Origin: an uncultured Parafilimonas sp.
GTDB taxonomy: Bacteria > Bacteroidota > Bacteroidia > Chitinophagales > Chitinophagaceae
Assembly (NCBI GenBank): GCA_903882935.1
Contig: CAIRZB010000044.1
Span: 1 to 48,225 of the forward strand
DNA: 48,225 nt
Direction of reading: 5' to 3'
Under the pieces are notes generated by a model, which saw only the letters and a program-made list of their open reading frames with translations, ran no database searches and had not been told where the DNA came from. Position numbers and translations under genes: made by a program. Numbering within the stretch: position 1 is the stretch's first letter; each line of letters starts with the position of its first letter. Below, piece by piece: positions 48,213 through 48,225 of the stretch.

Positions 48213-48225
48213 CGCAACGCTAATG
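48209..48225 (-). repeat. IS4-family right terminal inverted repeat
   Basis: Reads CATTAGCGTTGCGTCAT on the minus strand and overlaps the transposase TGA. It coincides with the window edge. Confidence 0.85.

Larger units (their letters stand above)
46905..48225 (+). mobile_element. IS4-family insertion sequence
   Basis: An apparently complete element of about 1.32 kb: left inverted repeat CATTAGCATTGCGTCGT (46905-46921), a single transposase gene (47040-48212), and the right inverted repeat (48209-48225) whose reverse complement is CATTAGCGTTGCGTCAT, two mismatches in 17. The right repeat overlaps the transposase stop codon. The window ends at the right boundary, so the target duplication cannot be checked. 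It lies 25 bp before the start of an SDR gene. Confidence 0.87.

Overview
The window looks like chromosomal DNA from a Bacteroidetes bacterium, most likely a Chitinophagaceae-type member. Visible support: a protein with a type IX secretion (T9SS) C-terminal sorting domain, a TonB receptor with an N-terminal carboxypeptidase-regulatory-like domain, a LytS-type kinase fused to a beta-propeller sensor, a DUF2723 membrane protein, a long PurC of 311 residues, several TAnnTTTG (Bacteroidetes -7) promoter boxes, and few Shine-Dalgarno sequences. Lineage is inferred from these traits only. No rRNA, tRNA or CRISPR array was seen.

Layout. 0-0.7 kb: the tail of an IS982-like transposase abuts the C-terminal part of a metallophosphoesterase, so that gene is broken. 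0.8-2.4 kb (minus): a small YciI-like protein and the tRNA methylthiotransferase MtaB. 2.6-9 kb (plus): a LytTR response regulator, its propeller/LytS histidine kinase, and a T9SS cargo gene interrupted by an in-frame TAG. 9.2-14.8 kb: a DUF2723 glycosyltransferase-like protein and, convergently, glucose-6-phosphate isomerase, separated by two strong hairpins. 15.1-19.1 kb: a MacB/FtsX-type permease, a VOC protein and a PNPOx-fold protein.

19.1-21.6 kb (minus) is the clearest regulatory unit: a TetR regulator, a secreted alpha/beta hydrolase, and a small membrane protein followed by a 51-residue ORF. Each of the three transcription units has one copy of the palindrome ACAGAC-NN-GTCTGT 28-31 bp before its start codon, which suggests a self-contained TetR regulon. 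21.8-31.4 kb (plus): an AbgB-like M20 amidohydrolase, a class A penicillin-binding protein, a HEAT-like protein, a BioF-like enzyme, a penicillin acylase and a small membrane protein. 31.5-37.4 kb: an orphan gene, TrhO, PurC and a TonB receptor.

37.4-39 kb is a patch of short, A+T-rich orphan genes, followed by a second MacB/FtsX permease (39-41.5 kb) and a retropepsin-like protease gene broken by an in-frame TAG just after its catalytic DTG. 42.5-46.9 kb is a cluster of NAD(P)H-linked oxidoreductases (two SDRs, an NmrA-like protein, an aldo/keto reductase) with a divergent HxlR regulator; two palindromic operators lie between the HxlR gene and the first SDR. The window ends with an intact IS4-family element bounded by inverted repeats.

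Most genes are ordinary housekeeping or envelope functions. The best leads are the TetR triple-operator regulon with its small ORF, the HxlR twin operators, the two in-frame TAG codons, and promoter boxes lying 4-7 nt from start codons, which imply near-leaderless mRNAs.
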